The notes under the pieces were generated by a model. It had not been told where the DNA came from and made no database searches. It saw only the letters and a list, made by a program, of their open reading frames with translations. A DNA stretch of 64,000 nucleotides, taken from Flaccisagitta enflata. Lineage: Eukaryota > Chaetognatha > Sagittoidea > Aphragmophora. The stretch lies in assembly GCA_965153355.1 (NCBI GenBank), contig OZ231127.1, forward strand, positions 27,280,001 to 27,344,000, written 5' to 3'. Made by a program: the position numbers and the translations under genes. Of this stretch, positions 11,782 to 23,371 are shown piece by piece; position 1 is the first letter of the stretch; every line of letters starts with the position of its first letter.

Positions 11782-11925
11782 TTTTTAGTCGCGGACTCGC
11801 GACACTTGAACCCGCCGTTTTGGTCGGTCGATCCGTCGGTAACCAAAACAAAATGCGAGCGTTCTCTTGCTATTCCGCTCCTGCCCACCCGTCCGCGACT
11901 TAGGGGGAGTGTATACGACCTTGTT
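11782..11925 (-). mobile_element. HL-1 element copy
   Basis: Plus-strand reading: TTTTTAGTCGCGGACTCGCGAC hairpin, GTTTTGGTCGGTCGATCCGT core, GCTCCTGCCCACCCGTCCGC, GACCTTGTT end. Short core, no ORF. Confidence 0.75.
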
Positions 11926-11929
11926 ACAG

Positions 11930-12165
11930 GGGCACTCAGTCGCTCACTACGTTTGTTCCCTGGCACCGCTCACTCCACTCACTCGCTCTACAGCACTCTG
12001 CTTTACTATGGTTGCTCGCCCCACTCAGAGGCTTGCTCACTCACTTTGCTCACTCCCTAATGGGATGGTTGAAATTCGTGGATATGTGAAAACGCGTTTC
12101 ATGGGAACAATCGAGATTCTTTTTTTCAGTAGAAACACACCCAATATGCGATAATTCGCAAAGAG
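11930..12165 (-). repeat. GAGTGAGC-rich dispersed element (copy A)
   Basis: The reverse complement aligns with 16330-16560. Shared features in order are GGGTGTGTTTC, AACGCGTTTTCA, repeated AGTGAGC/GAGCGAG words and GGAGTGAGCGGTGC. It is a short non-coding repeat family present in both orientations. Confidence 0.55.
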
Positions 12166-12757
12166 GGTTTGTTTTCAGCTGAATAGTCTAGGCTGCTAAA
12201 GGAATAAAAATAAAGTTATCGGCGAATCTGCAGCAAAGCCTGAAAATTTGCATACAGGGTCAATTTTTGATGCTGAACAAGACTAGGATCGGTCCACGTC
12301 CAAATTTTTTATGGACCTACCTAAAAAATGCATTTTTTCTCAAAAAAAAATTTCAAAATAGCGCCAACGCCAAACCGTTCAACGGATCATCATAAAAATT
12401 TAGTTGAAGCAAAATATAGGTCTTTTCCACTTCCAGTTTAAATTTTATCAATATCGGTTCAGTAGAAGCGGAGATATAGCCGATTAAAGTCTAGGTATGT
12501 TTTTCAAAAAAATACTATATTTGGTTTTTGGCCGAAGAAATTGAAAAAATCATTTTTAGACCCCCAAACTTTGCATGCATATTACTTTGACCATTTGGCA
12601 CTTACTGAAAAAAACGGATCAAAAAAATATTCAGTTTTGCTCCCGTGATAGCTAAAAAACCAAAAAATTGATTATCAAAATCTACACCTGATTTTTCAAA
12701 AACCAAAAAATTGATTATCAAAATCTACTTTTGATGCCAGCTCCAGGAATCAGTCCT

Positions 12758-13285
12758 CCATAGGCATATTTACTTGAATGCAAAGTTTTATAATGGTCCA
12801 AAAACAGAAAAACACAAAAAAACTGTTCAAAGTCTCAAAATTCAGGGTCCAAAATTTTGCATTTTTGGATACCTTTGGACATTTGGCATCGCTACGGCCA
12901 AACCCTTTGAGCCAGCTACACCAAATTTTGCATACAAGTTGCCAAGCACCTGGGGCATCTTCATGCAAAATTTCAAGCCATATGGCCAAGTTTTGGTCAC
13001 ATGTTTTGGCTAAAAATCCAAAAAAAAACACCCAAAAAATGTGAAAAAACAGTTTTTTAGCCATTTTGGCCAAACTATGTGTCCCACCATCATGAAATTT
13101 TGCATTGATGGACTTGACCTCAACATGTGCCTGCATGAAAAATTTCATTGGCCTGTGATAAACCGTTTTTTCAAAATTCAACTTTGAATTTTTTCAAAAT
13201 TTTGCATTTTCATTTTTGAAAAACATTTCAAATTTTTTCAACCAAGATAGAGTGTATTTCGAGCCACAAATTGAGAATTTAATTT
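12758..13285 (+). repeat. 530-bp tandem unit, copy 1 of 3
   Basis: Marked by ACTTGAATGCAAA, CCAAATTTTGCATACA, GCCAAACTATGTGTCCCACC and CATGAAAAATTTCATTGGCC in the same order as the two following units. Apparent ORFs recur in each unit and do not look coding. The stretch 12240-12757 before it has diverged similarity at most. Confidence 0.8.
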
Positions 13286-14245
13286 TCATTAGCATACTTA
13301 CTTGAATGCAAAATTTTGGAATGGTCCATTAACTCAAAAAACTTAAAATCACTGCTCAAAGTCAGGATATTAGGGGTTCAAATTTTTGCGTTTTTGGACA
13401 TTTTAGGATATTAAGGCTTGCTACAGCCAAACGCATAAGGCTAGTAGCCCCAAATTTTGCATACAGCTTGCCAAGCTCCAGGGCCATCTTCATGCAAAAT
13501 TTCAGCCAAAAAATCAAATGAAAAGTAGGTTTTTTGGCTTAAAAATCCCCAAAAAACACCTAAAAAATGCAAAAAAACAGTTATTTAGCTATATAGGCCA
13601 AACTATGTGTCCCACCATCATGAATTTTTGCATTGATGGACTTGACCTCAACCTGTACCTGCATGAAAAATTTCATTGGCCTGTGATAAACCGTTTTCTC
13701 AAAATACAACTTTGAATTTTTTCAAAATTTTGCATTTACACTTTTGAAAAACATTTCAAATTTCTTCAACCAAGAAAGTGTGTACACTCTTTATTTTATA
13801 TAAGGACCAGTAAATTTTTTCTGAGGCTGGGATGTCCTTAGATTTTAGTGAATTTCAGGCTGAAATGTCCTTAGCGTGTCCTTAATATTTTGTTATGATT
13901 TTCTTATGATTATTTTCTATGTATTGAAATAATTGATGTTAAGTATCATGAAACACAAGTTAGATATGACAATAATTGCTTTGTAGTTGTTCTTTATAGA
14001 ACATTATATCATTTAGCAAAGATGAATGCTATCGTTTCTTTTAAAAGTAATTATTTTCTTTAAGAAGTTGCGTAAAGACAATCTAGATTTTGAATCAAAA
14101 AAATTTTTTATGCAAATCTGAGGCTGGGCTTTGTCCTTAAAATGTCCTTAATTTTTAGCAAAATTTCAGCCTCAATGTCCTTATAAACTTTGTCCTTACT
14201 CAAAATAAAGAGTGTATATGATCCACACATTGAGAATTTATTCTT
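13286..14245 (+). repeat. 530-bp tandem unit, copy 2 of 3, interrupted by a MITE
   Basis: Same landmarks as copy 1. The unit is about 536 bp once the 424-bp MITE at 13793-14216 near its right end is removed. Confidence 0.8.
13793..14216. mobile_element. TA-flanked MITE (family with TGTCCTTA words)
   Basis: The ends are TACACTCTTTATTTTATATA and, inverted, TACACTCTTTATTTTGAGTA, so TA flanks CACTC termini as in Tc1/mariner-type MITEs. Inside each end lies a GAGGCTG...TGTCCTTA word in inverted orientation. Comparison with tandem copies 1 and 3, which lack it, gives the insertion point directly. A second copy is at 31231-31647. Confidence 0.8.
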
Positions 14246-14782
14246 CATAAACATACTCACTTGGGTGCAAAATTTTACAATGGTCCAAAAACTCAAAAAA
14301 CCTAAAATTACTGCTCAAAGTCATAATATTAGGGGTACAAATTTTTGCATTTTTGGACATCTTAAGATATTTAGGCTTGCTACAGCCAAACGCATAAGGC
14401 TAGTGGCCCCAAATTTTGCATACAGCTTGCCAAGCTCCAGGACCATCTTCATGCAAATTTTCAGCCTAAAAATCAAATTCTTAATAGGTTTTTTTGCTTA
14501 AAAATTCCCAAAAAACACCCAAAAAATGGTAAAAAACGTTTTTTTAGCCATATAGGCCAAACTATATATCCCACTATCATAAAATTTTGCATCAATGGAC
14601 TTGACCTCAACATGTGCCTGCATGAAAAATTTCATTGGCCTGTGATAAACCGTTTTTTCAAAATTCAACTTTGAATCTTTTCTAAATTTTGCATCTTCAT
14701 TTTTGAAAAACATTTCAATTTTTTTCAACTAAGATAGTGTGTATTGTGTGATACAAGATTTCAGAATTTATTCCCCATAAGC
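14246..14782 (+). repeat. 530-bp tandem unit, copy 3 of 3
   Basis: Landmarks as in copies 1 and 2, for example GCCAAACGCATAAGGCTAG, which is shared with copy 2 only, so copies 2 and 3 are the closest pair. Confidence 0.8.
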
Positions 14783-15237
14783 ATAGGTAAGATTCGAGTT
14801 TCGCCGGGCCAAGGAAATACCCTCATAAGATGACATATAAAGTATCCTTTCCCAATTTTTTTTTTTAGAAAAGTGTCCCTAGGTGGTCAGGGACATCAGG
14901 TAGCACTCTGGTAACAACCTACTTTCTTCAGTGTCGATATATCATTTGGATCTAAGACCCAAAAAAGGGCTGATTTGGCCAATTTCTATATGTCCTATTT
15001 AGGTCACACTGACTATCATCACTGTAAAATTTGAGAAAAGACATAACGTGATATGAAGAAATGGCACATTTTCATTGGTCCTGCTTATGGTTTTGAGGAC
15101 TTAAAATCTTTTGTTGACAGGTCCTTGTTCATTATAGAAAAATTACATTTCTTAAATTTTTTTAAAAGTACCATTTTTGACGATTTTTGGGGAAAATTCC
15201 AATTATTTTTTTTTCAACTTTTTCTTTTTTGCCCGTT

Positions 15238-15545
15238 TATTGAAGACATATGAGAGTGTTCATGCCAAATTTTGTGACTTCGCCATGTCTCAATGTAGAA
15301 ATATAAAATTTTCAATGTGCTATAAGAAATGTGTCCACACCCTGTCACGCTTATGTCACGCTGTGATTCCTAGTATTGAGACCCATCATAAGAAACTACG
15401 GAAGTTTGCACTGGGTATGGTCTGAAAGAGCATCAAATTCTGCGTCTAACCCTAAAATTTCAAGTCCCTCAGTCTAGGCATTCTCGATTTATGAGTATTT
15501 TTGTGATTGCATGTCTTTAGGTGTGGACACATTTCTTATAGCTGC
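15238..15545. repeat. inverted-repeat element with ATAAGAAATGTGTCCACAC arms
   Basis: ATAAGAAATGTGTCCACAC near 15321 is inverted at 15521-15540. A diverged copy of the surrounding sequence (ATATGAG...GCCAAATT...TTCACACCCCATTACGC) lies at 17905-18140. No ORF of note. Confidence 0.55.
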
Positions 15546-15695
15546 CTCAAGTTTTTTGATAGTCACGCATCGTTGTTGGCTTTAGGTGGTCAAAAAAGAA
15601 CAGGAGGTAAAAACAACCAATGGGATGGGCATCGGGAATACTTAATTTATCACATCATACTAAATTCTCAAAAATTTTCTGATTGAATTTTGAGT

Positions 15696-15745
15696 TAATG
15701 CTGTAAAAATGCTGTAAAAATGCTGTAAAAATGCTGTAAAAATCG
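15696..15745 (+). repeat. ATGCTGTAAAA tandem repeat
   Basis: Four copies of an 11-bp unit, with related AGTAAAATGCTGTAAAAACAG at 15886-15912. The pair may be the ends of a small inverted or palindromic element. No gene in 15546-16110. Confidence 0.5.
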
Positions 15746-16329
15746 AGTTTTTTACTGTTTTTTCAGTATTTCTCTTCGATAAACTGCAGCAATAATTCAT
15801 CCATACTCATTATTAGTGTAACTGGTCTAGGGACACTATTTTGAAAAGAATTTATCTTAAGATATCAAAAATTAGTATCAGTATATGCAGTAAAATGCTG
15901 TAAAAACAGCAGAATTATAGGTATTTTTGATATATTTTTCTCAGATTCCGCTACAATCGTTCTAAGATTTTGAAAAACGAAGTAGGCCTCAGACGTATTC
16001 ATGTAACAATTCCACCTTATTGCATTAACATTATGTATGATTTGATGCCAAAAACATGCTGTTAGAGCATGCCTTGAATATGTCGTAAAAATGGTGTATT
16101 TGACATTTTTTTCTCCCATGCATACTCTGGTTTTAAATAACCAAAGCCGCATATACAGCCAAGATGTAGTCGCTGGTGAGTGGGCACTGGGCAGGTGCAG
16201 CAATGCGGGTGAGTGGGGGCAGTAAGTGGGTGAGCGTCTGTGATGTTGCTGGCCAGGGTTTGTATCATTCAGAAATCAGTATATCATCCAATTTCGCGTC
16301 ATCCAATATTTCACATTCCAGGTACAATT

Positions 16330-16560
16330 TGGAATCCAGCAGGCCGTGAAAGGGTGTGTTTCCTCTTTCTAGTGATACGCGTCGAACGCGTTTTCAGCAT
16401 GAACCCATATCTATAAATTTCAGTGTCCCACGAGGAAGTGAGCGGAGTGAGCGAGCTCTTGAATAGAGTGAGCGAGCTTGTGAATGGAGCGAGCGAGCAT
16501 GGCAAGTGTAGCGGAATGAGCGGTGCAAGCAAATGAACATATCAAGCAATCAAGTGGCCT
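16330..16560 (+). repeat. GAGTGAGC-rich dispersed element (copy B)
   Basis: Contains GGGTGTGTTTCC, GAACGCGTTTTCAGCATGAA, then AGTGAGCGGAGTGAGCGAGC and related words. It is the inverted partner of 11930-12165. Confidence 0.55.
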
Positions 16561-16942
16561 GTTTAAAACGCGATTGTCTGTTTCACAGACTCTGTGACTA
16601 GAAACGCACCCTGTATCCCATGATATGACAATATATTTGAAAGCCTCATTCATCACCTTTGTCATTGGGCACCTGACATGACAGACGACTCTGGGCACAC
16701 TTTTCAATCTCTAGGGCGACATATCTTAGGTCAATGTGGCCCAAAAAAGGCCTTAATTGGCTCATTTTGGTCTGTCGCTTAAAAGTCGCTCTAACTTTGA
16801 TGGAAGTAAAGCGTAACAAGAATGAGGAAACATTTTGGAAAAAAAAAGATATTTTCATTTTTCTAGATTCTGGTTGAAACGAGAAAAAAATCATGTTGAA
16901 GTATCAAAAGATTTTTGACGTTTTTTTTTTTTTAATTTTCTT

Positions 16943-17664
16943 TTTTAGTTGCGTGCTACGCGACTCTACACCTCGCTATATCGGTCCGTCGGTCAGTCGG
17001 TTGGTTGGTCAGTCGGTCGGTTGGTCAGTCCCCTTTTTGGGCAGCGGCCCCGAAGGGCCGCTATGCTGTAGGACACAGGGGGAATTTCGAGACGTCCGTC
17101 CATCCCTCCGTCCTTCCGTCCTTCCATCCGTCTGTCCTTCCATCCATCCATCCTTCTGGTCCCCCCCCCCTTGGCCATCGAAGCCTCATGTCTGCAGTCT
17201 CAGGCCTGATTTTGGTCCTCTGAGCCCTCAAATTAGCCCTATCAGATCTCAATTTAGCCTTTGAGAGCTCAAATTAGCCCTCCAGACCTCAAATCCAACC
17301 TCCAAACCTCAAATCAACTCTTCAGGCCTCAAATTTGTTCTCTAGTCCTCAAGTCTGCCCCTTAAACCTCAAATCTGCTCTTTTGGACTAAATTCTGCCA
17401 TCCCGACTTCAAATCCGCCTCAGGACGTCTCAAAATACCCCTTTGGGGCCACTGCCCTGCTCTCACTCCACTACTTCAATTGATCACTCCAAGCAGGGCA
17501 TCGGGTACCGCTGACCATGTGCGATCCTTGGATGACTAGTAACTTTTTTGGCGTTTTTGAGCTTTTTGAGCATACGGCTCCTGCCTGGATGCCATAGTGA
17601 CTTTCTCCAGCACTGCTCCTGCCCACCCGCACGCGACTAGGGTAGCCTTGTATCCGGCCTTGTT
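16943..17664 (-). mobile_element. HL-1 element split by a PAL element
   Basis: The 3' hairpin and core lie at 16943-17031 (TAGTTGCGTGCTACGCGACT, then GGTCGGTTGGTCAGTC). The remainder lies at 17546-17664 (TTTTTTGGCGTTTTTGAGC ... CCGCACGCGACTAGGG ... CCGGCCTTGTT). The uninterrupted relative at 18141-18330 carries the same sequence without the 514-bp insert. Confidence 0.8.
17032..17545 (+). mobile_element. PAL element with CCGTC and CCTCAAAT repeat core
   Basis: Left end TTTTTGGGCAGCGGCCCCGA, then CTGTAGGACACAGGGGGA, a (TCCGTCCATCC)-type stretch and a roughly 21-bp repeat (CAGACCTCAAAT, GCCCTC). The right end is CCCCTTTGGGGCCACTGCCC plus a unique tail, CATCGGGTACCGCTGACCAT. The ends are inverted relative to each other. 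Relatives: 27072-27160, 30536-30812, 37648 and 44893-45600. Confidence 0.75.
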
Positions 17665-17706
17665 TTATGGAGTCATGAAAATAGCACTTTTCTCTGTTTT
17701 CACAAC

Positions 17707-17892
17707 TTTCTAGTTGTGGACACACAACTTTATAAAAGCCTTTGTCCGTCAGTCCATCCTTCGGTCCGTCGGTCCATCCATCTGTCCATCCGTCCATCTG
17801 TCCGTGAACATGAGTCGAGAAGTGTGAAAACTCGCATTTCCGCCCCTGCCCACCCGTCCGCAGCTGGTATTGGCCGTGTATCCGGCCTTGTT
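17707..17892 (-). mobile_element. HL element copy (HL-2-like hairpin, HL-1-like start)
   Basis: Plus strand: TAGTTGTGGACACACAACTT hairpin, a long TCCATCCTTCGGTCCGTCGG-type core, CCCCTGCCCACCCGTCCGC, then GTATCCGGCCTTGTT. It mixes an HL-2 3' hairpin with an HL-1 5' end, like the copy at 32267. Confidence 0.75.
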
Positions 17893-18140
17893 CCTCTTAA
17901 GTCCGTTTGATGAATACATATGGGAGTTTACTTGCCAAATTCACTTTATCTCGATGACTTAGTTCAGAGATATGCATTTACGAATATGCAATACAAATTT
18001 TGTTCACACCCCATTACGCAAGAATAACGCTGAGATTCCCAATAACATATCAAGTTTTGTGAAACTGAGTTGTTCAAACTACGACATGGTCACCTAAATC
18101 CCCTAGTGAAACGCATGAACATTCTGAAGATATATGAGTA

Positions 18141-18330
18141 TTTTTAGTCGCGTGCTACGCGACTGTACACCCCGCTATGTTGGTCAGTTGGTTGGTCGGT
18201 TGGTCCCCTTTTTATTTTTTTGGCGTTTTTGAGCTTTTTAAGCTTACTGCTGCTGCCCAAATGCCCAAGTGACCATCTCAAGCACTGCTCCTGCCCACCT
18301 GCACGCAACTAGGGTAGCAGTGTATCTAGA
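18141..18330 (-). mobile_element. HL-1 element copy
   Basis: Plus strand: TTTTTAGTCGCGTGCTACGC, GACTGTACACCCCGCTATGT, TTGGTTGGTCGGTTGGTC core, CCCTGCCCACC-like block, GGGTAGCAGTGTATC. It is the uninterrupted counterpart of 16943-17664. It is followed directly by a purine repeat. Confidence 0.75.
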
Positions 18331-18388
18331 AAAAGAAGAAAAAAAAAGAAGAAAAAGAATAAGAAGAAGAAGAAGAAGAATATAGAAT

Positions 18389-18447
<59 letters not shown>

Positions 18448-18466
18448 AAAAAAAGAAATGAAGAAA

Positions 18467-18540
<74 letters not shown>

Positions 18541-18560
18541 CGGAAATAAAGGAAGAGTGA
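18331..18560 (+). repeat. (GAA)n/(GAAA)n purine tract
   Basis: GAA and AAGA units at the start, then long (GAAA)n broken by a short GAAATGAAG interruption. It sits immediately at the end of an HL copy. Confidence 0.9.
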
Positions 18561-19130
18561 AAGAAAGAAATCTACGAAAATTTTCAGTTTTTATTTGGAC
18601 TTCAGCAACTTTTTTGATAGAGTGACATATGGGAAGATCCCAATCACAAGCTTTATTCCTAAGTAGGTTGTATTCATGGTTAACACATAGACATAATCGT
18701 AGGCTGTCAAAGACTGGTGGAATGGTAAGTGTAATCGTACTCGCTAATGCAGCAACGTATGCGGTCTCGTAATCGTTCTAAAATGCTTAGTGTTGCCATC
18801 GCTGCTTCAAAGTTGCTGTATATAAAACATGGCTGTTTGGTCTGTATCATTGATATTTTGAACATTTGTGGGCTTTGCATCTAATTTCATTCAAAACTAT
18901 TCCTGCCCAATGATCAATGTAGTGAAATCACATCTGCCCCTACGATCATCAAATGGTTAAATTTTGAAATTAAGGGAAATTTCAATGTTGTCATTATAAC
19001 CTAATTTGCATGAAGATTTGACCCTGCTAACAAATTCCAGTGGTGAATTCATAAATAGTAAAGTATTACCTTCGCAACGATGTATAGATATGTTATATTC
19101 ATTTGATTTTGAAAATGGCTTATTTTACTC

Positions 19131-19391
19131 ATGCTCCGCCTTGGAGACCGCGAATCGTGCCTTGAACATAATGCCATCAGAACATGTCTTAGACTGCCAC
19201 GTTATATCCGGAATAGCCTGCTTCACGAATACGCCTCACTTGAGCCGTTGTCTGTTCGCCTTGTCAAATTCAACAAAAAGCTCCTAAACATTATGAAGAT
19301 TAACAATTGTCATATTCAAGAGCTTCTGACTAACCACGTCCCTTCACATAATGGTGCTCTATCCCCACTTGATGTTCTCAGCGAAAACTAA
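19131..19391 (+). pseudogene. LINE reverse-transcriptase 3' remnant
   Basis: The frame ending at 19391 reads ESCLEHNAIRTCLRLPRYIR and continues NSLLHEYASLEPLSVRL. This resembles the segment that follows the reverse-transcriptase domain of jockey-like non-LTR retrotransposons, where a short helix with an RxxLRLPRYTR-type motif precedes a leader such as LHxxAxIxPLxxR. No start, no catalytic region and no long upstream frame, so it is a 5'-truncated relic. The assignment is from motif resemblance only. Confidence 0.5.
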
Positions 19392-19607
19392 AAAGCAACA
19401 CTTGATGCCCCTGCAAAAGCTGATCTTTTGATAACCTCGTTCATTATATAAAAAGATTTCTAGACTAGAAATGCCATAAAAAATATGGGGCCATGGTTGA
19501 AATTAGTAGGCAATTAGTTCACAATATATATCTCACTTCATACATAAACTGGTCAAATTAATCTAATATTGGCTTTACATGATCTCTGCCTGTCCGTCTG
19601 TCTCTGA

Positions 19608-19608
<1 letters not shown>

Positions 19609-19664
<56 letters not shown>

Positions 19665-19666
19665 GG
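19609..19666 (+). repeat. (CT)n microsatellite
   Basis: A CT run with few interruptions. A second (CT)n lies at 19861-19894. Between them GGTCTATTCACATAGCTTA is partly duplicated (19732 and 19799). Confidence 0.85.
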
Positions 19667-19858
19667 CACTGTAGACAACCGACTCCAAGCCTCCCGCTAT
19701 TTCCATTCTTAGCCAGTCCCCCCCATTGTTTGGTCTATTCACATAGCTTACATTGGGTCAGGGGCTGTTGGAGCTGAGTCAGACCTTAACAGCCCCTTGG
19801 TCTATTCATATAGCTTGGGGCCACAACGACTGCTGACAAACTGCCTACGACGAAACTG

Positions 19859-19896
<38 letters not shown>

Positions 19897-20557
19897 GATA
19901 TGGTAACGACACCTGATGTTTTATTCATATACATATTTATTTATTCATTGCAACGATTATTCTGTAACTACTCACCTTAATGGGGTGATTATGCTGATAA
20001 CTAAACTTCTTGAATACTGAACGTTTAGGGGGAAGGGATTTGTTGTACACTGTATCAAATCCATATCGCCCTTTTGTATCTGATTGATTGCAATCTGTTT
20101 TCTTTCATTTACAATAAATGTCTATTTATTCATGCAAGGCGGTCTGTCCATCCGTCCAACCATAAGTCACCATTACACTTTGGATTGCAAGCGGTAAGCG
20201 ATAAAGAGTCAAATGTCATTCAAATAGTTTCAATGATTTTTTTATGGGTGTTTTAACATTGTTTTTTTTTTTATCACGGATACTAACAACCATTGATTTG
20301 CTTTTGCCATAAATCTTACATCCACACGCGTTATATTGGAAAGTGTGATCGAACGAATAAAGCGGCGGTCGATGTAACACCGTCATTAACTTGTGATGGA
20401 TATTCCTTGTTAAAACATTTTCTAATGAAGTCGATGAACAAGAAAAAAATCGAAAAATTGAATGAAAAAAACAAATTCAAGCGTACGCGTGAGAATGAGA
20501 CTAGAAAGACTAAAAGATTGACGCGTAGGCTTCCTTCTCATGCGAAGTTTTTGATGA

Positions 20558-20765
<208 letters not shown>

Positions 20766-21120
20766 TAAATGAACAGACAGAAAGATAGACAGAAAGGCAG
20801 GCACCAGGCAGGGACTGACAGAATGACGCGCAACGAAAGACTGACTACCTGACTGACTGACAGACAGATTTTTAGACAGAGACTAACTATTAAAAAGCCA
20901 GAAGCAGGGAAGGAGCGAAAGTAGAACTGATCCAAATGTTTAAGGAATCCAAAAGTCTAAATCGGAGGAGCAATTACCACAATAACGTTACATTTATTTA
21001 TTTTTTTAAATTTCTCCGCGAAGTCGGTTGTGATTGACGATGAGATTAATTAACATTGAGAGCGAGGTTTGGCGTGAAAACCTAAATGTAATGAGCTTGA
21101 ATCAAAGAGCCATCAATCAA

Positions 21121-21200
21121 AAACAAGGCCATATACACGACTATCTTAATCTCATGTAATGCGGGTGGGCTAAGGCAGTGATGTTGCAGCCAAGTGGTCG
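21121..21200 (+). mobile_element. HL 5'-end fragment
   Basis: AACAAGGCCATATACACGAC, then TGCGGGTGGGCTAAGGCAGT. It is truncated before the core. Confidence 0.5.
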
Positions 21201-21272
21201 ATCTGAGGTTTGAATTGAAATTTTGAGACATCGCTTCATCCTGGACCAATCTTGACCTGAGCGCCACCAACA

Positions 21273-21520
21273 CCGACACTACAACACGCTATGTCCGTCC
21301 GTCCGTCCGTTAGTCATTTTAAGTCATTCTTTAGAAGTCATTTTAAGTTACATAAGGTCTCTTAAGTGAATTAGGTTCATTTTGTCAATTAAGTCATTTT
21401 ACATCATTTTGTGTCTTTTTAATTAGGTCAATTTAAGTCATCTTTAGTTATTTAAAGTCAATCTAAGTCATCCAAAGTTATCTATGTCCCGCACTCGACT
21501 TAAAGGGTGTTGGCCTTGTT
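21273..21520 (-). mobile_element. HL-1 element with an AAGTCATTTT minisatellite core
   Basis: Plus strand: ACTACAACACGCTATGTCCG, TCCGTCCGTCCG, then about 190 bp of degenerate TTTAAGTCAT units, then CCCGCACTCGACTTAAAGGG and GGCCTTGTT. The core is a different tandem repeat from the GTCY type of most copies. Confidence 0.6.
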
Positions 21521-21589
21521 GATAGAGGCACTGGTTTTTTTATTTAGATATCATTCTATTTTTCTATTTAAACATTGTCACTTATCGGG

Positions 21590-21840
21590 GAAAAAAAGTC
21601 GAAGTCAGTCTTCGACTTTTTGACATATTCAAGAGAAACATGGTTTTTATTTTCTTTTGCGGAAGTTGGGGGTCTCATAGGGCTGATTGGGGCCTCCAAT
21701 GAAATTTATACAGTTAGTAAATTTGATAATTCTCTTTCATTTGGTGCCAAGTAGAATTCTCCATGACAAATTCGTTTCAAGCTATGATTTTTTGAAAAAT
21801 CTATTTACAAAAAATTCAAATTGATTTTTTTTTAATTTTT
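21590..21840 (+). repeat. diverged dispersed repeat (pair with 23490-23740)
   Basis: The two stretches share AAGTCGAAG, a GGCAAGTTG/GGAAGTTGG block, AGAATTCT and AGCTATGATTTTTT in the same order. No coding signal. Confidence 0.45.
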
Positions 21841-21884
21841 TATGATTGTAGATGGATCAATAAAGGAGTGTATCTGTATTTGTT

Positions 21885-22230
21885 TGAGCATGCAAATACA
21901 AGAAAACATGTTTATGAGCATAGCTGCTCATCTGTTAGGGTGTTTTTTTGCATTTTAGCTCATTAAGCTCATTTAGCTCAGTTTTTTTTCTGATCTCAAA
22001 TGCGATACAAAAAGATACAAAAAAGCATATCAGTGAGCATAACCGCTTATCTGCAAGGGTGTTTTAAAGTATTCTAGCTCACTTAGCTTATTTAGTTCAT
22101 TTAGCTCATTCTTTTTTTTTATGGTTTTAAATGGATTAAATAAATAATATTGTTATGTGAGCATGCAAATGCAAGAAAGCTTGTCTGTGAGCATAACTGG
22201 TTGTCTGGTTGAGTGATCTTTAGCTCATCT
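21885..22230 (+). repeat. three tandem units of about 110-160 bp (GAGCATGCAAAT / TTAGCTCATTTAGCTCA)
   Basis: GAGCATGCAAATACAAGAAA, GAGCATAGCTGCTCATCTG and TTTAGCTCATTAAGCTCAT recur in order near 21887, 22030 and 22160. Non-coding. Confidence 0.5.
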
Positions 22231-22751
22231 AGCTCATTTGGCTCATTCCAATTTTCACTGATTTTCAGTGCAATCAATATATACAATTGCTCTTGATTTG
22301 ATCTAACAAATAAAAAGATTTGCAGTAATTAAAAACATTGAAAAATGATCGATGCTCACGACTTTTTTCCTCACGGCGACAGCTGCCATTACTGGTATGA
22401 GGTTCTTAATGTCAATGGAGAAAAAATAATATATCTCAAAGCAATTCAGGCTGAAGAAAAGTCTACCTACAATCTGTCATTGTCATCAGAATCTTTTTGT
22501 AAGTATATCGGGCAATTCAGGAAATTCTTTGTCAATCATGTTGGAGAAGCTTGACATAATCCCTTCTAGTGTTTTTGACCAGTTTGCTGGCAAAGATATC
22601 AAAGGTACGCTTCACGGATTGCCGGGTCAAAATAAAATGGAATGAAATTAAATAATGGAATAAAATGAAATGAATTCAACAACATGAAGCAATTGTATCA
22701 CTGAACATGGATACGCCATTGGATTTTGTTAGCAGGTTCAATTTTCTTGCA

Positions 22752-23371
22752 TACCGGGTGATCAGCCGGAACTGAGTAAATCTTTGCAGACGCTGAGACT
22801 AAACAACTGATAGTTGAAATTTGGGCAAGGGTTTGTTTTAAAGAAAATTAATGAACGTTTACTCTAAGCCAAAGATGGATAATGTAGCCCAAAAGGCATG
22901 CAAGTAATGGCTGTAGATTCTTTTTTTCAAGATTTGGAATTTATGCCAAAAATGGAGTAACTTGGACAAATAACTTTTTCCCATCAACTCAATGTTGATG
23001 GTGTTTTAAGTATATGCGTTGATTGGGTAGAGCTAAACCCCGTTATTTGGTGCCAAATTGACGAGTTATCAATCCAATTTTGAAAGTAAAATCATAAGAA
23101 CCGCAATTTCTTAGCTAAGATATCTCTACTCGCATGAAATGACTTGACATTAGACGAGGAATTTGCTCAAAACTGCACCACTTTTTCAAAACGACTTAGA
23201 TTGAAATATAACTTAGAAGGCTGTTTCTTTGATACTAGGGGGACATTTCTTTGTAGATAAGCAAACGTTCAGCAATTCTCTTCAATTCTAGACCATCTCC
23301 AACAATTTTGCTTCTGTAATTTAGGAGTAATGGCATCATACATTTACTCAATTCCGGCTGATCACCCGGTG
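22752..23371. mobile_element. TIR element (CCGGGTGATCAGCCGGAA)
   Basis: ACCGGGTGATCAGCCGGAAC at 22753 and its inverse at the right end match at about 28 of 29 positions, through ...TGAGTAAAT. The length is about 619 bp and there is no transposase frame, so it is a MITE or deleted DNA transposon. TA adjoins the left end; the target duplication is unclear. Confidence 0.7.

Noticed and set aside
12750-14728. Several 60-140-residue ORFs repeated every 530 bp
   Set aside because: They recur with the tandem unit, carry frame differences between units and have no domain character.
22345-22554. 70-residue ORF starting MIDAHDFFPHGDSCHYWYEV
   Set aside because: Composition is acceptable, but there are no splice partners; part of it resembles 24265-24300, suggesting repeat origin.
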